From Amycolatopsis marina (GTDB lineage: Bacteria; Actinomycetota; Actinomycetes; Mycobacteriales; Pseudonocardiaceae): a stretch of DNA of 64,000 nt. Positions within the stretch are counted from its first letter, which is position 1. Every line of letters begins with the position of its first letter. Location of the stretch: assembly GCF_900111885.1 (NCBI RefSeq), contig NZ_FOKG01000011.1, positions 187,650 through 251,649 on the forward strand, given 5' to 3'. The position numbers were made by a program, and so were the translations under genes. A model generated the notes under the pieces. That model worked only from the letters and a program-made list of their open reading frames with translations. It did not search any database and was not told where the DNA came from. Positions 50,670 through 59,456 of this stretch are shown in pieces.

Positions 50670-51686
50670 ATGCACGGGGAATCGACGCGCAGGGACATGC
50701 CGGGGCGGCTGCTCCGGTTGTTGTCGCTGCTGCAGAGCAGGCGTGAGTGGTCCGGCGGTGAACTCGCGGAGCGGCTCGGCGTCAGCGACCGGACGGTGCG
50801 CCGCGACGTCGATCGGTTGCGCGCACTCGACTACCCCGTCGCGGGAACCACCGGAACCGCGGGCGGGTACCGGCTGACGTCCGGCGGGAACGTACCCCCG
50901 CTGCTGCTCGACGACGACGAGGCGATCGCCATGGCCATCGGCCTCGCGACCGGCACGGGCGGCGGCGTTGCCGGGATGGCGGAGAATTCCATGCGTGCGC
51001 TGGCGAAACTGGAACAGGTGCTGCCCGCGCGGCTGCGCCCCAGGCTGGCCGCGTTCACCAGCGCGACCGCGGCGGTGCCCCACCGGCATCTGGCGCCTCC
51101 GGTGGATCCCGCCGTGCTGGCCGTGCTCGCCTCGTGCTGTCGCGATCAGGAGATCGTCTCCTTCGACTACCAGCGCCGCGACGGCGAGACCAGCACCCGC
51201 AGGGTCGAACCGTACAACCTGGTCACGGTCCACGGGCTCTGGTATCTGCTCGCGTTCGACCCGGACAGGGCGGACTGGCGCACGTTCCGGGTGGACCGGA
51301 TCGGCGCACCCCTCCCCACGCATCGGCGCGGCACACCCCGCGAGCTACCCGCGACGGACGCCGCAACATACCTGACCCACGCGTTCGCCGGTGCGCGGTA
51401 CCGGCACACGGCCCGGATCACCGTGGCGCTGCCTGCGGACACGGTTCGCGCAGGCCTGTTCGCCACCATCCCGGGCGAGATCGAGCAGCACGGACCGCGG
51501 GAGTGCACGATCCGGCTCAGCGCGGACTCACCGGAACTGGTGGTGCAGTTCCTCGCGGCGATCGCGGCCCTCGGCGCGGAGTTCGGTGTCGAGGCGCCGG
51601 AGGAGATCGCCGTGCGGCTACGAACGGTCGGGCACGGCCTCGCCGCGACGCCGCCCTCCGCACCCGGTATGGAGCTCGGGTGCTGA
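50670..51686 (+). CDS. HTH-WYL transcriptional regulator (YafY-like)
   Basis: A 338-residue regulator. The N-terminal HTH_11 is RLLRLLSLLQSRREWSGGEL with LGVSDRTVRRDVDRLRALDY; the WYL domain follows with EIVSFDYQRRDGETSTRRVE, PYNLVTVHGLWYLLAFDPDR and DWRTFRVDRI, and a WCX C-terminal extension. WYL domains bind nucleic acid or small ligands. ATG 50670 follows GAGGGG; an internal Met at codon 10 is possible. The dyad just upstream probably lets it control itself and the divergent BBE oxidase. Confidence 0.87.
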   Translation: MHGESTRRDMPGRLLRLLSLLQSRREWSGGELAERLGVSDRTVRRDVDRLRALDYPVAGTTGTAGGYRLTSGGNVPPLLLDDDEAIAMAIGLATGTGGGVAGMAENSMRALAKLEQVLPARLRPRLAAFTSATAAVPHRHLAPPVDPAVLAVLASCCRDQEIVSFDYQRRDGETSTRRVEPYNLVTVHGLWYLLAFDPDRADWRTFRVDRIGAPLPTHRRGTPRELPATDAATYLTHAFAGARYRHTARITVALPADTVRAGLFATIPGEIEQHGPRECTIRLSADSPELVVQFLAAIAALGAEFGVEAPEEIAVRLRTVGHGLAATPPSAPGMELGC

Positions 51687-51781
51687 TCGGGCGAAGAATC
51701 TGCCGCCGGATTGACGCGACTGTCGATTCCGGCGTGACGCGTTCGTGTAATGGGTGAACCCACGACGCGAAGGAGAACACC

Positions 51782-52366
51782 ATGGGCAGGTTGAGGGTGG
51801 TCAACAACGTGACCGTCGACGGGGTCATGCAAGCGCCGGGTCGCCCCGACGAGGACCCACGAGGCGGCTTCGAGCATGGCGGCTGGGCACTTCCCTACAA
51901 CGACTCCGTCACGGGCAGGGTGCTGGGCGAGCGGATGGCCGCGCACACGGGTGCGCTCCTGCTCGGCAGGCGCACCTACGAGGACTTCGCGGGCTACTGG
52001 CCGCACCAGCAGGCCAACCCGTTCACCGAGATGCTGACCAAGACCACCAAGTACGTGGTGTCGCGAACACTGACCGAACCGCTGCCGTGGGACAACTCGG
52101 TGCTCGTGTCCGGCGACGCCGCGGACGCGGTGTCCCGGCTGAAGGAGCAGCAGGACCTGGTCGTGCTCGGCAGTGGCCGGCTGCTCGGATCGCTGATACG
52201 GCACGATCTCGTCGACGAGTACCTGCTGTTGATCCACCCGCTGATCCTGGGCTCGGGGACCCGGCTGTTCGGCGACGACGCGGCATTCGCGCAACTCCGG
52301 CTGATCGACAGCGTGCGGTCGAGCACCGGGGTCGTGCTCGCGACGTACGAGCGCCCACAGTCTTGA
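51782..52366 (+). CDS. dihydrofolate-reductase-fold protein (RibD C-terminal family)
   Basis: A 194-residue reductase-like protein. LRVVNNVTVDGVMQAPGRPD, GALLLGRRTYEDFAGYWP, DLVVLGSGRLLGSLIRHDLV and LIHPLILGSGTRLFGD match the RibD_C/YyaP group, which resembles DHFR and riboflavin reductase but usually lacks proven activity. AAGGAG sits six bases before ATG 51782. It stands about 95 bases after the WYL regulator and is probably its own unit. Confidence 0.82.
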   Translation: MGRLRVVNNVTVDGVMQAPGRPDEDPRGGFEHGGWALPYNDSVTGRVLGERMAAHTGALLLGRRTYEDFAGYWPHQQANPFTEMLTKTTKYVVSRTLTEPLPWDNSVLVSGDAADAVSRLKEQQDLVVLGSGRLLGSLIRHDLVDEYLLLIHPLILGSGTRLFGDDAAFAQLRLIDSVRSSTGVVLATYERPQS

Positions 52367-52450
52367 CGTCGAACGTCGCGGCGGCTCGGGCCCCTTCTTC
52401 CGCGAACCGGCCCACCAGGCGCACTCGCTCCGGGCCCTGGGTGAGCCTCG

Positions 52451-53062
52451 CTACCGGTCGGTGAGCGCGAGCCTGCCGGCGAGGGCGACGAACGTGCCCG
52501 CGAACACGCGACGCATCCAGTTCAGCACGCGGGGCCGGGTGAGCACGCGACTGCGGACGGCAGCGGCGAACACGCCGTACGCGACGAAGACGACGAACGT
52601 GAACAGCATGAAGACCGCACTCAGCTCCAGCATTCGCAGCACCGCACTCGGCTGCCCCGCGCTGACGAACTGCGGCAGGAAGGCGAAGAAGAAGATCGTC
52701 AACTTCGGGTTGAGGACGTTGATCAGCACACCCGACGTGATGACCTGAACCGCCGAACGCGGGGAACTTTCCACATCCGCGGTGTATGCGCTCTTGTCCC
52801 GCAGCGTTTTCCAGGCCATGTAGAGGAGATACGCGACGCCGAGGTATTTCAGGATCTGGAACGCGAGCGCGCTCGTGTGCAGGAGCGCGGCCAGGCCGGT
52901 GATCGCCGCGATCACGTGCGGAATGATACCGAGAGTGCACCCGACCGCGGCGACAACGCTGGCACGCGCGCCGCGCGAGAGGCCCGCCGCGAGGGTGTAA
53001 AGGACACCGGTACCCGGCGTCGCGACGATCACGAGCGTCGTCAGCACGAACTCGATACCCAC
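52451..53062 (-). CDS. LysE/RhtB family amino-acid exporter
   Basis: A 203-residue membrane protein with about six hydrophobic segments. TLVIVATPGTGVLYTLAAGL replaces the usual PGP with PGT, then SRGARASVVAAVGCTLGIIP, YLGVAYLLYMAWKTLRD and GVLINVLNPKLTIFFFAFLP are standard RhtB landmarks. GTG 53062 has GGGAGG five bases upstream. It exports amino acids or similar small molecules and diverges from the unknown enzyme of the P450 islet. Confidence 0.82.
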   Translation of the reverse strand: MGIEFVLTTLVIVATPGTGVLYTLAAGLSRGARASVVAAVGCTLGIIPHVIAAITGLAALLHTSALAFQILKYLGVAYLLYMAWKTLRDKSAYTADVESSPRSAVQVITSGVLINVLNPKLTIFFFAFLPQFVSAGQPSAVLRMLELSAVFMLFTFVVFVAYGVFAAAVRSRVLTRPRVLNWMRRVFAGTFVALAGRLALTDR

Positions 53063-53148
53063 GGCAGCCTCCCGGCTATGCGAACACGGTGGCGGTGCAC
53101 CGGCGCCCTTGCTTCAAGGGGTTGACACCGGCTACTTGGCTAGCCGAC

Positions 53149-53994
53149 ATGCCGGAAGAATCCCACCGACCAGTCATGTTGGCAACGCCGTCGCCCGCCC
53201 CGACGCTCGCTTGGGACCGAATCAACACGGCACTGCGCCAGTACGAACGTGATCACGCCAACAGCGGACTGCTACCGGAACTGCTTGAGCGGCTTCCGCG
53301 CGTGATCGCCGCGTCCGGTGCCGCGTCCACTACCCGAAGAATGGTTCAGCGAATCGGGCGCACACTGCTTGACACTGGCCTTGCGCCGACCATCCTCGCG
53401 CCGACCTGCCCGGACTACAGCCATCGCGATGGCCGATACACCTGCACCAGCGTGCACGGAGGCACACCGCTGCTGGCACACCGTCACATCGACTTCCTGG
53501 ACAGGGTCACCGAGTCGCTACCCCGAGCTCGCGTGGTGTTCCTGCTCGCCGATCAAGAGGCTGACGACCCGGTCATCTGTCGTGTGTGTCGAGTCGAGCC
53601 AGAGGAGTTTCGGCGGCGGGTCGAGCAGTCAATCCTCGCTACCCGAGAGGCTGTCGAACGGCGCGGCTGGCAAGCGGAGGCGATGACCCGGTACGTCCCC
53701 CACTTCCGTCACCAATCCACCAACGCCGCCAGGGAAATCGCCGCGGATTCTCGGCTTCGAGGACGCCTCGCGTCGGAAAGCGACCAGCGTTCCCGCCTGT
53801 ACGCGTTGCTCGACCCCTCGATGACCACCCAGGAGGCGGAAACCCGCACGGCGAGAACCGCTGGCCAGTACGTCGCTCTCGGGACGTTCGCCGCGGAACG
53901 AGACATGCTCATCTGCAACCACTCCACCACGAACCTCGGCTGGTACAACAACGTCGGTACTGCGGTCCTGCATCACCCGATTGATTTGTACTGA
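53149..53994 (+). CDS. unknown enzyme paired with a P450; possible small-molecule synthase
   Basis: I do not recognise a family with certainty. The 281-residue protein is soluble. Striking blocks are APTCPDYS (84-91), TSVHGGTPLLAHRHIDFLDR (100-119), RARVVFLLADQEADDP (126-141), and near the end CNHSTTNLGWYNNVGTAVLH (256-275). Clustered Asp/Glu/His and Cys residues suggest an enzyme. It is followed after 76 bases by a P450 on the same strand, the layout of P450-tailored tRNA-dependent cyclodipeptide synthase and isonitrile synthase loci. A divergent cyclodipeptide synthase-like or arginine-type synthase is my best, weak guess. ATG 53149 was chosen for want of a clear ribosome site; ATG 53176 is possible. 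G+C is lower than in the neighbours. Confidence 0.5.
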   Translation: MPEESHRPVMLATPSPAPTLAWDRINTALRQYERDHANSGLLPELLERLPRVIAASGAASTTRRMVQRIGRTLLDTGLAPTILAPTCPDYSHRDGRYTCTSVHGGTPLLAHRHIDFLDRVTESLPRARVVFLLADQEADDPVICRVCRVEPEEFRRRVEQSILATREAVERRGWQAEAMTRYVPHFRHQSTNAAREIAADSRLRGRLASESDQRSRLYALLDPSMTTQEAETRTARTAGQYVALGTFAAERDMLICNHSTTNLGWYNNVGTAVLHHPIDLY

Positions 53995-54070
53995 GCCTCG
54001 CGAGGTTGATACGCACACGTCCAGATTGACGGCTTCGACCGACCATATCGGAACAGAGAGGAACGGACGA

Positions 54071-55279
54071 ATGGCCACATATGACATGGGCGATGAGGCA
54101 TTCTTCAGCGATCCTGCACCAACTTTTGCCTCCATGCGCGAGAATGATCCGTTATTTTGGCACGAGCAACTTGACGCATGGGTACTCACTCGCTATTCCG
54201 ATGTCCGTCAACTCGTACGCGACAGTAGATTCTCCGTCGATCGACGACAGCGAATCCGGCGATCGTCCACGGATTCTGAACGGCGAATACTCGCCGATTG
54301 TTACGATTTCATGTCCCGTTGGATGATCTTCGCCGATCCCCCGAGGCATACTCGTCTGCGAGGCGTCATAGGACAGGCATTCACTCCTGCCGCAGCCAGG
54401 AACTATGAAGAGTTCGTGTGGCGAACCGTATCGACACTTCTCGATGCCGCACGACGGCGCGGGTCGCTTGACGTCATAGCAGACCTTGCCGTACCCGTCA
54501 CCAGCCTCACCAACGCCAAGCTCATCGGCCTGCCCCAGGAATGGATTTCCGACATCAGCCGGTGGAGCGACGCCATCTTCCGACTGTTCAATCCAGGCGC
54601 ATACTCCTCGACGCTGGCACATTCAGCACACGCCAACCTGAAGGAATGCCAGGATCGAATGCGGGAGTACCTGGAGTCCGGCTCAGACGCTGAGGATGGG
54701 AGCATCATCGCGACGCTTCGAACCGGTCTTGACACGGGCTCGATCGAAGATGTGGACGAGGCAATCGCCTCTTGCGTGATGTTCATGGTCGGTGGTCATG
54801 AAAGTGCTCGCCACATGATCGGCAATGGCGTACTCGCTCTCCTACTTAATCGAGACGAGATGATGAAGCTGAAAACATCGCCGGGGCTGATCGATAAAGC
54901 AATGGACGAGTTGCTGCGGTACGACTCACCCTCGGTGTGCATCTTGCGTAGAGCTTCCGAGAACGTGATGATCAACGACCGGGAGATCGCTGCCGGACAG
55001 TACGTCTACGGTGCCTTGTGGTCAGCCAATCGGGACCCCACCGCCTTCCCTCACCCGGATCAACTGATCCTGGACCGCCCACGACAGCAACATCTCGCTC
55101 TCGGCTTGGGTGCACATTTCTGCGTCGGAGCGCCATTGGCGCGGATACAGCTCTCAGCCGCCGTGCGCGGCCTCCTACGGATCAATCCGCGTCTCGGCGT
55201 TGCCGAGAGCGAACTGCGCAGAGTCCCCAGTCTGGCGAGCAGAGGGCTAGAACGGCTTCCTGTGTACGTCAGCGGATGA
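54071..55279 (+). CDS. cytochrome P450
   Basis: A 402-residue bacterial P450. The C-helix motif is DPPRHTRLRGVIGQAFTP, the I-helix FMVGGHESARHMIG, the K-helix DELLRYDSP (ExxR) and the heme loop LGLGAHFCVGAPLAR with Cys351. The first heme-loop residue is Leu where Phe is usual (FGxGxHxCxG), and Ser replaces the I-helix Thr. GAGAGGA precedes ATG 54071. Its DNA uses AT-rich codons (TTA, ATA, AGA, TAT) far more than neighbours, a sign of recent transfer. It probably oxidises the product of the unknown enzyme just upstream. No ferredoxin gene is adjacent. Confidence 0.9.
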   Translation: MATYDMGDEAFFSDPAPTFASMRENDPLFWHEQLDAWVLTRYSDVRQLVRDSRFSVDRRQRIRRSSTDSERRILADCYDFMSRWMIFADPPRHTRLRGVIGQAFTPAAARNYEEFVWRTVSTLLDAARRRGSLDVIADLAVPVTSLTNAKLIGLPQEWISDISRWSDAIFRLFNPGAYSSTLAHSAHANLKECQDRMREYLESGSDAEDGSIIATLRTGLDTGSIEDVDEAIASCVMFMVGGHESARHMIGNGVLALLLNRDEMMKLKTSPGLIDKAMDELLRYDSPSVCILRRASENVMINDREIAAGQYVYGALWSANRDPTAFPHPDQLILDRPRQQHLALGLGAHFCVGAPLARIQLSAAVRGLLRINPRLGVAESELRRVPSLASRGLERLPVYVSG

Positions 55280-55345
55280 CGCCACGCCATCTGCTCTGCG
55301 AACCGCGGCGGCGAGACCACGCCACTCCCGGTGCCGAACACACTA

Positions 55346-55380
55346 GTCTCGCCTGTCCCGACGGAAAACCGGCGAGACTG
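55346..55380 (+). terminator. hairpin after the P450 gene
   Basis: AGTCTCGCC (55346-55354) pairs exactly with GGCGAGACT (55372-55380) across a 17-base loop, 67 bases after the P450 stop. It is a probable terminator of the islet; no U-tract follows. Confidence 0.45.
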
Positions 55381-55479
55381 ACATCTGCGCTCCATGTCGA
55401 ACCCGTCCGATCGGCTTCGACTCTCTGTCAGAGGCACCGCACACGGGGGTGTCAAGCATGAACCGGAAAGGGCGTACCC

Positions 55480-56271
55480 ATGAATCCCGTCAACTCCGTG
55501 GCTTCGGCCGACGGCACTACCATCGCGTTCGAGAAGCTCGGGGCAGGTGAGCCGATCATCCTCGTTGGCGCCGCGTTGTGTGACCGCAACGCCACCCGTC
55601 CGCTCGCCGAGCAGCTCGCGCGGCACCGAACCGTACTCAACTACGACCGCAGGGGACGGGGCGACAGCGGGGACACCCAGCCGTACGCCGTCGAACGCGA
55701 GATCGAGGACATCGCCGCGCTCATCACGGAGGCGGGGGGAACCGCATCCGTGTACGGCCACTCCTCCGGTGCGGGTCTCGCCCTGCACGCCGCCGCGCAC
55801 GGGCTGGGGATCTCCGAGCTCGTCCTGCACGAGCCGCCCTTCGAGGCAGACGACGAAGAGGTGCGGCGCCGGTCCGAGAAGGACGCTGGAAAGATCGCGG
55901 AACTGCTGGCCCAGGATCGCCGCGAGGACGCGCTTGAACTGATGCTCTCGGGCACCGGCATGCCGCCGGAGATGGTGCGACAGCTGAGCACGGATCCAGC
56001 CGTGCTGGCGATGGCCCACACGCTGCTCTACGACTTCGCGGCAATGCACGACGCAGGCAGGGACGGCAGGTCTCCCGAGCAGCAGGCGGGCGACGTGCGG
56101 ATCCCCACACTCGTTCTCGCGGGCGAGAAAAGTCCGCAGTGGATGATCGACGTCGGCCGGCGGGTGGCGGCTGCCATGCCTGAAGGACGACACCAGGTAC
56201 TGGCGGGCCAGGACCACTTCGTGCCGCCCGAGGTTCTCGCACCCGTGCTGACGGAGTTCCTGACCGGCTGA
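55480..56271 (+). CDS. alpha/beta hydrolase
   Basis: A 263-residue hydrolase. The nucleophile is in SVYGHSSGAGLALHA, the oxyanion segment is IILVGAALCDRNATRPLAEQ, NYDRRGRGDSGDTQPY is the usual strand, and the base is in LAGQDHFVPPEVL; the usual acid position reads VLAGEKSPQW, so the acid residue is less clear. AAGGG stands seven bases before ATG 55480. The group includes many actinobacterial hydrolases of unknown substrate. It lies 200 bases after the P450 but has normal codon use, so it is probably not part of that locus. Confidence 0.8.
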   Translation: MNPVNSVASADGTTIAFEKLGAGEPIILVGAALCDRNATRPLAEQLARHRTVLNYDRRGRGDSGDTQPYAVEREIEDIAALITEAGGTASVYGHSSGAGLALHAAAHGLGISELVLHEPPFEADDEEVRRRSEKDAGKIAELLAQDRREDALELMLSGTGMPPEMVRQLSTDPAVLAMAHTLLYDFAAMHDAGRDGRSPEQQAGDVRIPTLVLAGEKSPQWMIDVGRRVAAAMPEGRHQVLAGQDHFVPPEVLAPVLTEFLTG

Positions 56272-56293
56272 GCTGAACGCTGTCGCGTCTCCG

Positions 56294-56315
56294 GCCTACG
56301 TCCCACGACGTAGGC
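56294..56315. promoter_or_regulatory. perfect 9-bp inverted repeat before the ABC transporter
   Basis: GCCTACGTC-CCAC-GACGTAGGC has a 4-base loop. It may terminate the hydrolase message or act as an operator for the ABC genes that start about 60 bases later. Confidence 0.45.
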
Positions 56316-56371
56316 GAAGTGCCGCTGCGGCGCTGACGACCCGAAGCCGTTCTCACCACACAGTGGCGGGT

Positions 56372-57274
56372 ATGGAAAAGCCTGTCGAGACGCGACGTCT
56401 CACCAAACGGTACGGTCGCACGGTCGTGGTCCGTGACCTCGACCTGACGGTGGAACCCGGTGAGGTGTACGGATTTCTCGGCCCGAACGGCGCGGGGAAG
56501 ACCACCACCCTGCGGATGCTGCTCGGTCTGGTCCGGCCGACCTCGGGCAGTGCGCTCCTGCGTGGCCGCCAGCCCGGCACCGGCGGCCACCTCGACGGGG
56601 TGGGCGCGCTTGTCGAAGGACCGGCCTTCTATCCGTACCTCTCCGGCCGGGACAACCTTCGCGTGCTCGCCCACCACGCGAAGGTCGGCAGGAAACGCGT
56701 CGCGGCCGTGCTGGACACCGTCGATCTGGCCGACCGGGCCGGTGACCGGTACTCGACGTACTCGCTGGGCATGAGGCAACGGCTCGGGCTGGCCGCCGCG
56801 TTGCTCAAGGACCCGGCCCTGCTGATTCTGGACGAACCGACCAACGGCCTTGATCCGGCGGGCATGGCGGACATGCGGGCGCTGATCCGCGCCCTCGCCC
56901 GCGAGGGCCGCACGGTGTTGCTGTCCAGTCATCTTCTCGGTGAGGTGGAACAGGTCTGTGACCGCGTCGGCGTGCTCTCCCACGGCGAGCTGATCGCCGA
57001 GAAACCGGTCGGCGAACTCGCCTCCGGCGGAACACTGCGGGTGGTGGCCGATCCCGCCGACACGGCACTGTCCCTGCTCTCCTCGACGCTCGGCGCCGAT
57101 CGGGTGCGCCGCGACGGCAGGGCCATCGATCTCGACGTCGACGAGTCCGACGCCTCGAGGATCAACAGCGAACTCGTGCACGCCGGGCTGGCGGTCAGCG
57201 AACTCCGCTGGCACCGCCCCGATCTGGAACAGACCTTTCTCGAACTCACCGGAGGTGACAGCGATGTTCGATGA
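56372..57274 (+). CDS. ABC transporter ATP-binding protein
   Basis: A 300-residue ATPase. Walker A is GPNGAGKTTT, the signature is STYSLGMRQRLGLA, Walker B is LLILDEPTNGLDP and the switch His is in LLSSHLLGEVEQV. The ~90-residue C-terminal extension is usual for drug- or lantibiotic-immunity-type exporters. ATG 56372 is taken; GTG 56363 is an alternative. Its 3' end overlaps the permease gene by 11 bases. With the two-component system downstream it forms a cell-envelope stress or antibiotic-response set. Confidence 0.9.
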   Translation: MEKPVETRRLTKRYGRTVVVRDLDLTVEPGEVYGFLGPNGAGKTTTLRMLLGLVRPTSGSALLRGRQPGTGGHLDGVGALVEGPAFYPYLSGRDNLRVLAHHAKVGRKRVAAVLDTVDLADRAGDRYSTYSLGMRQRLGLAAALLKDPALLILDEPTNGLDPAGMADMRALIRALAREGRTVLLSSHLLGEVEQVCDRVGVLSHGELIAEKPVGELASGGTLRVVADPADTALSLLSSTLGADRVRRDGRAIDLDVDESDASRINSELVHAGLAVSELRWHRPDLEQTFLELTGGDSDVR

Positions 57275-58106
57275 CCTTCAGGGCGTCCGGAGTGTGCGTG
57301 CCGAACTGGGCAAGGCCGTGCGCCGGCCCGCCCTTTGGCTGCTGCCCGCCGTCGGCGTCACGCTGAGCGTCACGTTCGCCTATCTCATCCCGTACGCCGG
57401 GTACGCGGGCGGCACCGAGGGGCCGCCGAACAGCGACCGTGGACTGGCCGCCATGTTGCCCGCGGAGTTCGTGGGCAGTGCCATCGCGGGTACGCCCGTG
57501 TTCGTCGGCGCCCTTGCCCTGATCCTCGGTGTGCTGGTTGTCGGCGGCGAATATCAGACGGAGACCTGGAAGACGCTGCTCTCCCAGGGCCCCGGACGGC
57601 GAACCGTCTACGGCGCGAAAGTCGTGACCGTCGCCGCTGGTGTCCTGGCACTGACACTGGCACTGTTCGCCGCAGCCGCGCTGGCCAGTGTCGTGGTGGC
57701 CGCTCTGCAGGGGCAGCCGATGATGTGGCCACCGCTGTCCGAGATCGCGGCCGGGCTCGGCGCGGGCTGGTTGATCACGATGATGTGGGCGGCCTCGGGC
57801 ATCATGCTGGCGGTGGTGCTTCGCGGCGTCGCCCTGCCGATCGGCCTCGGGCTCGTCTGGCTGCTCGCGGTGCAGAACCTGATCTCCGCGATCGCCGCAC
57901 CGCTCGTGGACTGGATCGCCGATCTGCAGCACGCCCTGCCTGGCCCGAACGCGGGCTCGCTGGTCGCCTCGCTCGGCGCGGCCACGACCACCCCGGGGGT
58001 CACCGCACTCGTCGATGGCGGACAGGCCACCCTGGTGACAGCGGGATACCTGGTGGTGTTCCTCGCCGTCGGTGGTTGGCTGTTGTCCAGCAGGGACATG
58101 GGCTGA
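57264..58106 (+). CDS. ABC-2 type permease
   Basis: A 280-residue membrane protein with about six hydrophobic segments. After a cytoplasmic start and a first segment (LWLLPAVGVTLSVTFAYLIP), it has the ABC-2 hallmark GGEYQTETWKTLLSQGPGRR before the second core. GGAGG at 57251-57255 fits ATG 57264. It is the export channel of the ATPase just upstream. The substrate is probably a lipid, peptide or drug. Confidence 0.85.
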   Translation: MFDDLQGVRSVRAELGKAVRRPALWLLPAVGVTLSVTFAYLIPYAGYAGGTEGPPNSDRGLAAMLPAEFVGSAIAGTPVFVGALALILGVLVVGGEYQTETWKTLLSQGPGRRTVYGAKVVTVAAGVLALTLALFAAAALASVVVAALQGQPMMWPPLSEIAAGLGAGWLITMMWAASGIMLAVVLRGVALPIGLGLVWLLAVQNLISAIAAPLVDWIADLQHALPGPNAGSLVASLGAATTTPGVTALVDGGQATLVTAGYLVVFLAVGGWLLSSRDMG

Positions 58107-58237
58107 GGGAGCGGCTGAGCACCGAGCCCACCAGCGCAGCTGTTGTGCGTGAACCCGTTTGGCCGAAGGCACGCTATCTCGGCGGCAGGGCGCCGAACAG
58201 CACTAACGTCAGCTGTACCGGAAAACAGCGCCCTGGC

Positions 58238-58251
58238 GACGCGATCGCGTC
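58238..58251. promoter_or_regulatory. perfect 14-bp palindrome before the histidine kinase
   Basis: GACGCGATCGCGTC lies about 90 bases before the kinase start in the 234-base gap after the permease. It is a candidate regulator site. The rest of the gap shows no gene. Confidence 0.35.
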
Positions 58252-58340
58252 CCGGGTTCTCAAACGGGTACTGAGGACCGGAAGGCTGCCGATCATGGCC
58301 GCCAGAAGTACGTTGCCGGAAGAACACTGAGGAGCTGCTC

Positions 58341-59456
58341 GTGAACCGGATGGGCGCACAGAGCCGCGACGTCCTGCTCGCGCTCGTGCTGGTGGTCGTC
58401 GGGGTGTTCGGCACGCTCGGGGCGGACCAGCGAACCACCACCGACGTCCCGGTCGACGCGCTGGCGCTCACCATGGTCGTGCTCTCGACGGCTGCCGTCG
58501 CGGTGCGACGGCGGTGGCCGCTGGCCGTCCTCACGGCCGCGGCTCTCATCACGTCGGCGTATCTCGTGCTCGGCTACACCTTCGGTCCGATCCTGTTCTC
58601 GTTCATGGTCGCGGTGTACACGGTCGCCCGCCATGTGGCACTGCCCCGCTCGGCGGTCGCCGCGACGCTCGCGATGGCGATACTGCTCCTGCACCTGATC
58701 GTCCAGCCAGGGGTCGGCGTGCTCGGCGTCATTCCCGGGTCGGCCTGGGCGGTTGTTCCCTTCGCTGTCGGGGTCACCGTGCGGCTGACCAGGCAGTCCG
58801 CCGAACAGACCCGCGCCGAGATCGTCCGCCAGCACGTCGACGAGGAACGGCTCCGGGTGGCTCAGGAGGTGCACGACGTGGTGGGACACGGGCTGGCCGC
58901 GATCAAGATGCAGGCCGATGTCGCGTTGCACCTGCTGGCCCGCAAGCCCGAGCAGGCCGAGATCGCACTGACCACGATCAGCCGGACCAGCACCGACGCG
59001 CTCGACGAGCTGCGTGCCACGCTCACCGCGGTGCGCCGGAGCGGGGCCGGGACGTCCCGCACACCCGCCCCCGGTCTCGCGGGGCTCGGCGAGCTGACCT
59101 CGCGGCTGTCGGCCGCCGGGGTGCACGTGAACGTCGAACAGTCGGGTGCACCGCGCCCACTGCCCGCCGCGGTCGATCTCACGGCATACCGGGTGGTCCA
59201 GGAGTCGCTGACGAACGTGCTGCGGCACTCGGGGGCGCAGGTTGCCCTGGTCCGGGTGGCCTACCAGACTGACGAGGTGATCGTGACGGTCGGCAATCCA
59301 CGGGGGTCGGCCCCGGCAGCGGGCGATGGGCAGGGGCTCGGGCTGGCCGGTATGCGGGAACGGGTCCACGCGGTCGGCGGTTCGTTCGCCGCGGGTCCGA
59401 CCCGCGAGGGTGGCTTCGAGGTCCGGTGTGTTCTCCCCACCGGAGGCGGCGAATGA
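58341..59456 (+). CDS. sensor histidine kinase, NarL/DesK type
   Basis: A 371-residue kinase. About five hydrophobic segments fill residues 10-150 with little outside the membrane, as in DesK- and LiaS-like sensors. The HisKA_3 site is RLRVAQEVHDVVGHGLAAIK with His178. The ATP-lid region is ESLTNVLRHSGAQ and GQGLGLAGMRERVHAVGGSF. GTG 58341 follows GGAG. Its stop overlaps the response regulator start (ATGA). With the ABC transporter upstream, it likely senses membrane damage or the transported compound. Confidence 0.9.
   Translation: MNRMGAQSRDVLLALVLVVVGVFGTLGADQRTTTDVPVDALALTMVVLSTAAVAVRRRWPLAVLTAAALITSAYLVLGYTFGPILFSFMVAVYTVARHVALPRSAVAATLAMAILLLHLIVQPGVGVLGVIPGSAWAVVPFAVGVTVRLTRQSAEQTRAEIVRQHVDEERLRVAQEVHDVVGHGLAAIKMQADVALHLLARKPEQAEIALTTISRTSTDALDELRATLTAVRRSGAGTSRTPAPGLAGLGELTSRLSAAGVHVNVEQSGAPRPLPAAVDLTAYRVVQESLTNVLRHSGAQVALVRVAYQTDEVIVTVGNPRGSAPAAGDGQGLGLAGMRERVHAVGGSFAAGPTREGGFEVRCVLPTGGGE

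Noticed and set aside
53149..53994. Assignment of the unknown islet enzyme as a canonical bacterial cyclodipeptide synthase
   Set aside because: I could not find the usual catalytic Ser context or the YxxxExP-type motif of classical CDPSs, so the relationship is kept only as a weak hypothesis.
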